Shown here in pieces: positions 43,714 through 44,997 of a stretch of DNA of 44,997 nt. This DNA comes from Pseudomonadota bacterium (lineage in GTDB: Bacteria; Pseudomonadota; Gammaproteobacteria; Steroidobacterales; Steroidobacteraceae). The position numbers were made by a program, and so were the translations under genes. A model generated the notes under the pieces. The model did no database searches. It was not told where the DNA came from and was given only the letters and a program-made list of their open reading frames with translations. Numbering within the stretch: the stretch's first letter is position 1; each line of letters opens with the position of its first letter. Location: assembly GCA_947459825.1 (NCBI GenBank), contig CANHFH010000008.1, forward strand, positions 1 through 44,997, read 5' to 3'.

Positions 43714-44082
43714 ATGAAGAACGACAAGCTCACGCGCCGTCAGCTGCTCGGCGCCACCGTCCTCGGCCTGCCGGCGATTCCGGTCGTCGTCGAGACCGCC
43801 TTCGCCCAAGCCAAGCCCGCTGCTCCGGCCGCCGGTGCGGCGCTGCCCGTCCTCAGCCCCACCGAGCCCGCCGCCAAGGCGCTCGGCTACATCGAGGACG
43901 CCAAGAAGGTCGATGCCAAGGCCAACCCGAACTTCAAGGCCGGCCAGCATTGCGGCAACTGCCTGCAGTGGGCCGACAAGAACCGCAAGGCGCCGCTCGC
44001 CAAGTGCAACCTGTTCCCGGGCAAGCTCGTGAAGAACCCGGGCTGGTGCAAAGTGTGGGTGAAGGCCCCCGGCGTCGCCTGA
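43714..44082 (+). CDS. High-potential iron-sulfur protein (HiPIP)
   Basis: The protein has 122 residues. The Tat signal is KLTRRQLLGATVLGLPAIPVVV, ending before AQAKP, so the folded [4Fe-4S] protein goes to the periplasm. The four cluster ligands are Cys80, Cys83, Cys98 and Cys112, spaced C-x2-C-x14-C-x13-C as in the HiPIP family, with PGWCKVW at the end. HiPIPs carry electrons between cytochrome bc1 and a terminal oxidase or a photosynthetic reaction centre. A good ribosome-binding site (AAGGA, 7 bases), a TATAAT and a strong terminator make this a monocistronic and probably well-expressed gene. Confidence 0.93.
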   Translation: MKNDKLTRRQLLGATVLGLPAIPVVVETAFAQAKPAAPAAGAALPVLSPTEPAAKALGYIEDAKKVDAKANPNFKAGQHCGNCLQWADKNRKAPLAKCNLFPGKLVKNPGWCKVWVKAPGVA

Positions 44083-44101
44083 CCAGCGCCTGACCTCATG
44101 C

Positions 44102-44154
44102 ACGGGGCTCCGGGCAGCGGCGAGATGCACGCTGTCCGGCGCCCCGTTCTCTTT
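44102..44154 (+). terminator. Strong Rho-independent terminator of the HiPIP gene
   Basis: Arms 44102-44119 and 44130-44147 pair over 18 positions with one mismatch and one G-U, around a 10-base loop. TCTCTTT follows directly. It begins 20 bases after the HiPIP stop and insulates polA. Confidence 0.85.
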
Positions 44155-44184
44155 GGTGGCGTACTCCACCGTGACGACTGATCC

Positions 44185-44997
44185 ATGAACGCGCCCGACC
44201 TCGTCCTCGTCGACGGCTCGTCCTATCTCTACCGCGCGTTCCACGCGCTGCCGCCGCTCACCGGTCCGCACGGCGAACCGACCGGCGCCGTGCTCGGCGT
44301 GCTCAACATGCTGCTGAAGCTCGGGCGCGAGTTCCCGGACGCGCGCCTCGCGGTGGTGTTCGACGCGCCCGGCGGCAGCTTCCGCGACGAGCTCTTCAAA
44401 GAATACAAGGCGCACCGCCCGCCGATGCCCGACGACCTGCGCTCGCAGGTCGAACCGCTGCTGGCGGCGGTGCAGGCGCTCGGCCTGCCGCTGCTGCGCG
44501 TACCGCGCGTCGAGGCCGACGATGTGATCGGCACGCTGGCGCGCCGCGCCGCCGACGCCGGCGAGCGCGTGCTGATCTCGACCGGCGACAAGGACATGGC
44601 GCAGCTCGTCGGTCCGCACATCACGCTCGTCAACACCATGTCGGGCAGCGTCTACGACCGCGATGCCGTGAAGGCCAAGTTCGATGTCTGGCCGGAACAG
44701 ATCGTCGATTACCTCGCGCTCGCCGGCGACAGCTCCGACGGCATCCCGGGCATCGACAAGGTCGGCCCCAAAACCGCCGCCAAATGGCTCGGCACCTATC
44801 ACACGCTCGATGAGCTCGTGGCACGCGCCGCGGAGGTCCCCGGCAAGACCGGCGAGAACCTGCGCGCGGGGCTCGCGACGCTCGAGCTGTCGCGCAAGCT
44901 CGCCACCATCCACTGCGATCTCGACCTGCCCACCGAGGCCGCCGACCTCACGCGGCGCGCGGCCGACGAAGCCGCGCTGCGCCAGCTCTACACGCGG
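44185..44997 (+). CDS. polA: DNA polymerase I, N-terminal part (cut by window end)
   Basis: The 271 residues seen cover the 5'-3' exonuclease domain; the proofreading and polymerase domains lie beyond the right edge. It begins LVLVDGSSYLYRAFHALPP. Metal-binding acidic segments are AVVFDAPGGSFRDELFKEYKAHRPPMP, VEADDVIGTLA, LISTGDKDMAQLV and LALAGDSSDGIPGIDKVGPKTA (helix-hairpin-helix). PolA removes RNA primers and fills gaps. ATG 44185 is the first start after the HiPIP terminator; no clear ribosome-binding site is seen. Confidence 0.95.
   Translation, partial: MNAPDLVLVDGSSYLYRAFHALPPLTGPHGEPTGAVLGVLNMLLKLGREFPDARLAVVFDAPGGSFRDELFKEYKAHRPPMPDDLRSQVEPLLAAVQALGLPLLRVPRVEADDVIGTLARRAADAGERVLISTGDKDMAQLVGPHITLVNTMSGSVYDRDAVKAKFDVWPEQIVDYLALAGDSSDGIPGIDKVGPKTAAKWLGTYHTLDELVARAAEVPGKTGENLRAGLATLELSRKLATIHCDLDLPTEAADLTRRAADEAALRQLYTR

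Overview
The window looks like one chromosomal segment of a high-GC gammaproteobacterium. It shows Xanthomonadales/Nevskiales/Steroidobacterales-like gene orders: def-fmt-rsmB-DUF4390-ntrY-ntrX, dprA-smg-topA and priA-argS-SPOR. It is almost fully coding. At least 15 neighbouring gene pairs overlap by 4 bases (ATGA, GTGA or TTGA), which implies extensive translational coupling. I see no rRNA, tRNA, CRISPR array, insertion sequence or prophage. No intergenic stretch exceeds about 250 bases.

Layout. (1) 1-5354, minus strand: nadA-nadB-nadC (de novo NAD synthesis), then a small mechanosensitive channel and a left-truncated outer-membrane transporter-like protein. (2) 5425-9403: an HNH nuclease, a secreted TraB/GumN-like protein, a 56-residue Gly-rich protein with its own terminator, and two coupled EamA transporters. 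(3) 9404-14311: an AT-richer intergenic region with three DnaA-box-like 9-mers, then priA, argS and a SPOR protein. (4) 14355-21479, minus: def, fmt, rsmB, DUF4390, an NtrY-like kinase and a degenerate NtrX-like regulator. (5) 21609-29450, plus: dprA, smg, topA, rlmJ, aroE and a Tat-exported PhoD-like phosphatase. (6) 29497-32971, minus: a TonB-dependent receptor and a second, different Tat-exported PhoD-like phosphatase, behind an 11-bp-periodic array that resembles a PHO box. (7) 33021-33790: a vapBC toxin-antitoxin pair back to back with argR, with two separate palindromes in a 66-bp divergent control region. (8) 33785-42369: an arginine operon argR-argG-(P-loop unknown)-argC-argD-argF'-argB-argH-thioesterase, built around an acyl-ornithine carbamoyltransferase. 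(9) 42425-44997: a membrane protein, an LptM-like lipoprotein, a Cys-containing small protein, a HiPIP and the start of polA.

The best candidates for something undescribed are in the arginine operon. Its carbamoyltransferase has neither Glu nor Pro at the position that separates the acetyl- and succinyl-ornithine enzymes, and it lacks the modified Lys. An uncharacterised P-loop protein is translationally coupled to argG. Other points of interest are the PHO-like array, the NtrX with a lost sigma-54 loop, the DnaA boxes before priA, and a recurring -10-like hexamer 6-10 bases from start codons that suggests leaderless mRNAs. All calls come from reading the sequence; no alignment or database search was run.
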